The notes under the pieces: model-generated
Told to the model about the DNA's origin: nothing
Database searches by the model: none
The model's input: only the letters and a program-made list of their open reading frames with translations
Position numbers and translations under genes: made by a program
Shown here: one piece after another, positions 61,329 through 64,000 of the stretch
How the letters are laid out: each line of letters begins with the position of its first letter
Position numbering within the stretch: the stretch's first letter is position 1
Origin: Aurelia coerulea
Taxonomy: Eukaryota > Cnidaria > Scyphozoa > Semaeostomeae > Ulmaridae
Length of the DNA stretch: 64,000 nt
Reading direction: 5' to 3'
Assembly (NCBI GenBank): GCA_039566865.1
Contig: CM076955.1
Span: 18,459,501 to 18,523,500 of the forward strand

Positions 61329-64000
61329 AAAGAAATAAGATTGTCAATCAAGGGGCAGCAGTTTTCCCAATGCAGTAGTAGTAAAGGACATTTGGGACAG
61401 CCTCGGAATAGCCTTAAATTTAAAGGAAGCTGCAAAAAAGCATTTATTACCCATGGGCGTCTGAAAGCACGGGGGGGGGGTCATTACAGGCCTACAATAA
61501 GATACCTCACGTAAGAGACCTTTGAAACTATTAAATGATAAGACCTACTTGTTTTACACAGTGGTTTTCCCACTTGGTTTTCCTCATAACTATGCTTAGA
61601 ATGTGAAAGCCAAACTATGGGAAACACACCACGAACACGAACAACCATGTTATGGATATCAGTCAATGCCTCAGTGGAAATGAAATGTGCAAAGAACTCG
61701 CGAAGAACAGAAGTACCACGAAGCTGAGGCTGCGTCTACACGAGGCCAGCCGAATGTTTGGCTGGTCAAATATTTGGCCACTAAGCCTTCCCGTTGACAT
61801 GAGACTTGCATAACCGGCCGAATATTTGGACGCTTAGCCAACCTTCACTAGGTCACCCAGGGAAGTGGCCTTCGCCTTCTTGCGAACTGAGCTGATCAAA
61901 TTCGTGGGCGGCCTCGTGTAAACGCTGTCAGCCGAACAAAAATTTACACGGTACCACATCGAGGATGGAAAGCTTTGAATAGGATGCCAATGAAATATGG
62001 TCGCCAGAGAAATTGCCGCCAAACCCCAGTCAGTATATCGGTTCATTGCTAATGCGCATGCCCATAAAAGATGGCTGCCCTTGTGTGAACGCGAACCCAT
62101 AGCTACTGACCAAATATTTGCACGGTACAGCAAAATGACCAAATATTCGGGAGGCCAAAAACTCGAGCGGCCCCGTGTAAACGCAGCCTGAATGAAAAGT
62201 CTGTGTGAAATTGCCTATCAAAAGATGCAAAAACAAAGTCTCGACCGAAATTTGGAGCTGGAGCCCCTTTCATCGAAGTTGATCCTGTCGCACCAAATAA
62301 TGCCACAAAATCGCATTAACTGTTTTATGAAGTAGTGCTGACTTGAGAAGACGCCATGCATATTTTGCTACCGGCGATAGAATGCGTTCAGCAAGAATTC
62401 AGCAAGAAGTAAAATTCTTCGCGCAAGTGAAACTGAAAACCACCACAACGAACACTACAACACAGTAGATTTCTGTGGACCTAACAGGGGCCCATACCTC
62501 TGGGAATGACTGAATGCACGGTAAATTGGTAGAAAAATGAATTTCTATTTACTTAAGACCATTTCTCGATAAACCATCGCAAAAGAAACCATAATTGGTT
62601 ATCATGATCTATGAAAAACCCGACTTCAAAACACATCAGTGCCAGCCGAAGGAGAAAAGCACTGCCTGCGGCCTAAGCGCAGTCTTTTCGCGGAACTTCA
62701 CACACAGTCAAACCTTGCCATCCAGTGAGAACTGAAATCATCCTTAGGCCCACAGTTGAGGATTTGTTGGCGTGACACATGATCAATCGGCCACCATATT
62801 GAATTTGGTTTTGTCTCTATGACGATTCAATATGGCGCCTATAAGCTATTGTATTTGGTTACTTCATTATTAATGCATATCGGATTGTGAAACAAAACGG
62901 CATTTATTTGTACTTCTTTGACGGCCTAGTACAGACAGAAGTCTAGGCAACATTTTACTTTGAAAGAAAATATGAAGAAAAAGCAGAGTTTGAATGATAC
63001 ACGGGTCAAGAGCAGATGATGTGAGATACACGATGTTATTATTCGGGCAGACGTGAGTCTGGGCCTAGGCAGGATTTGCAAAGAAAACGCGAATGCTTAG
63101 TTAAGTTATGGCTTCTTTCCAGAAGATATGCTTGTTTTCGTAATCAACATCTCATAAACAAGCGTGTATTCGAGACAAAACGAGCTAAAACAATGTGTTA
63201 GGTCGAAGATACCATGGCGTCTGTCAAGCGAATGTCTCTCAATGCAGGCAGCGGTAATCGGATACCATTATCTTGTCATATAACTAAATTTTAAACTGGA
63301 GCCGGTGAGAAACAATTAAAGATAGGCAAACCAGATCTTCATTAGAATTAACGAATGAATTGAGATCTTAAGTCCATTCATACCAGTGATTCATACGAAA
63401 ACACGTTGCTCGCATATTGAGTTAACGAACGCAACTATCATATGAAGGGTGGGAAAAAAGCTAGGCCAATAAAAAACTTGTGTTCATCATCTCATCATCT
63501 GTATTTTCGAGGAAAGTTTCATGCTACTCTCCTCCGCCGGTTTCCTTTGAAAAATTACGGACCACGGAACCATGAACCATGGATTGCGGAACCAGAAACC
63601 GCAGCAAAACGATCTAGAAAAATATCCAATTGAAATTAGACTTGCCCCAAGTCCATCTCTTCAATCCGTCTTACCGTTCCCTTTATGGTAGTTCATGGAT
63701 CCGCCATTTCCTTGATCTGCCATTCCGAAACGTTAAGACGGACTAAAGACGGACAAATTGAAGTTGCACATGTGTCGTGAACAATAGATAACCAAAGAAA
63801 CAATGATGCATCTGAGTACTGCCTTGTTCCATTTATTTACAAACATGCCGATTTACCATTGTACATTTCCTTTACAGACTCTTGGTACCGCGATCATGAA
63901 AATTGCAAACATTTTATACCAAAATTTTCGATGCTAAGACCCCGCCAAGACTGATATACATATTTCACGTCACGTTATTTTGCCCGAGGGGTGATTCACT
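61329..64000. other. 5' intron or flank of SMURF, unassigned
   Basis: No C2-domain exon was found on the minus strand. An inverted repeat with GGCCGCCCACG-like and AAATATTTGGCC blocks spans about 61735-62190 (CTGCGTCTACACGAGGCCAG and its inverse CGGCCCCGTGTAAACGCAGC), a foldback MITE. A TTAA-family end lies at 62225-62270 and the CCGTCTTACC foldback at 63642-63755. Nothing else placed. Confidence 0.5.

Overview
The window is animal nuclear DNA. It has GT-AG introns, an intron-bearing tRNA-Leu gene, and two recognisable animal genes set in AT-rich, repeat-saturated sequence. The density of small DNA-transposon relatives and the presence of a Crypton-type tyrosine recombinase suggest an invertebrate; the phylum cannot be fixed from this sequence. 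Nothing prokaryotic, phage-like or CRISPR-like is present.

Two genes converge. On the plus strand, the last two exons of a SLC38A10-like amino-acid transporter (1571-1689 and 4258-5289) encode the final membrane segments and a long charged tail; the earlier exons lie left of the window. A tRNA-Leu(CAA) gene with its own intron (843-950) lies just upstream of these exons, probably inside the transporter's preceding intron. On the minus strand, a SMURF-type HECT ubiquitin ligase runs from 60995 down to its stop at 21527. I could join 18 coding exons whose splice phases all agree, giving 714 residues: half a C2 domain, three WW domains and a complete HECT domain. The catalytic cysteine codon is split between the last two exons. 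The first C2-encoding exon(s) must lie right of the window.

Almost everything else is mobile-element sequence, mostly non-autonomous. Terminal inverted repeats and target-site duplications (TSDs) can be read directly for several superfamilies: TA-flanked (Tc1/mariner type; 1991-2650, 3190-3676, 8050-8653, 22570-23557, 36228-36403, 45778-46209, 47856-48452, 59614-60718), 8-bp TSD (hAT type; 9457-11156, 33246-33595), 9-bp TSD (Mutator type; 8674-9214, 22747-23209, 11870-12387, 28705-29216), TTA (Harbinger type; 49421-49796, 51125-52099) and TTAA (piggyBac type; 37469-37788, 53280-53609). There are also a tRNA-derived SINE (50524-50741), many foldback elements, and three tandem arrays (39 bp at 7230, 123 bp at 10233, 162 bp at 25271).

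The most notable accessory structure is a composite in SMURF intron 1 (54297-57531). A tyrosine-recombinase ORF (DUF3504/Crypton type, with Arg, HxxR, His and Tyr all visible) lies between the terminal repeats of a TA-type element, and carries a fresh 242-bp tandem duplication and a frame break. Other notable structures are a hAT-type element carrying a 123-bp satellite, a 3.35-kb element with about 500-bp inverted arms, a three-level nested insertion, and two truncated transposon ends each bracketed by a 53-56 bp direct duplication that abuts the transposon terminus.
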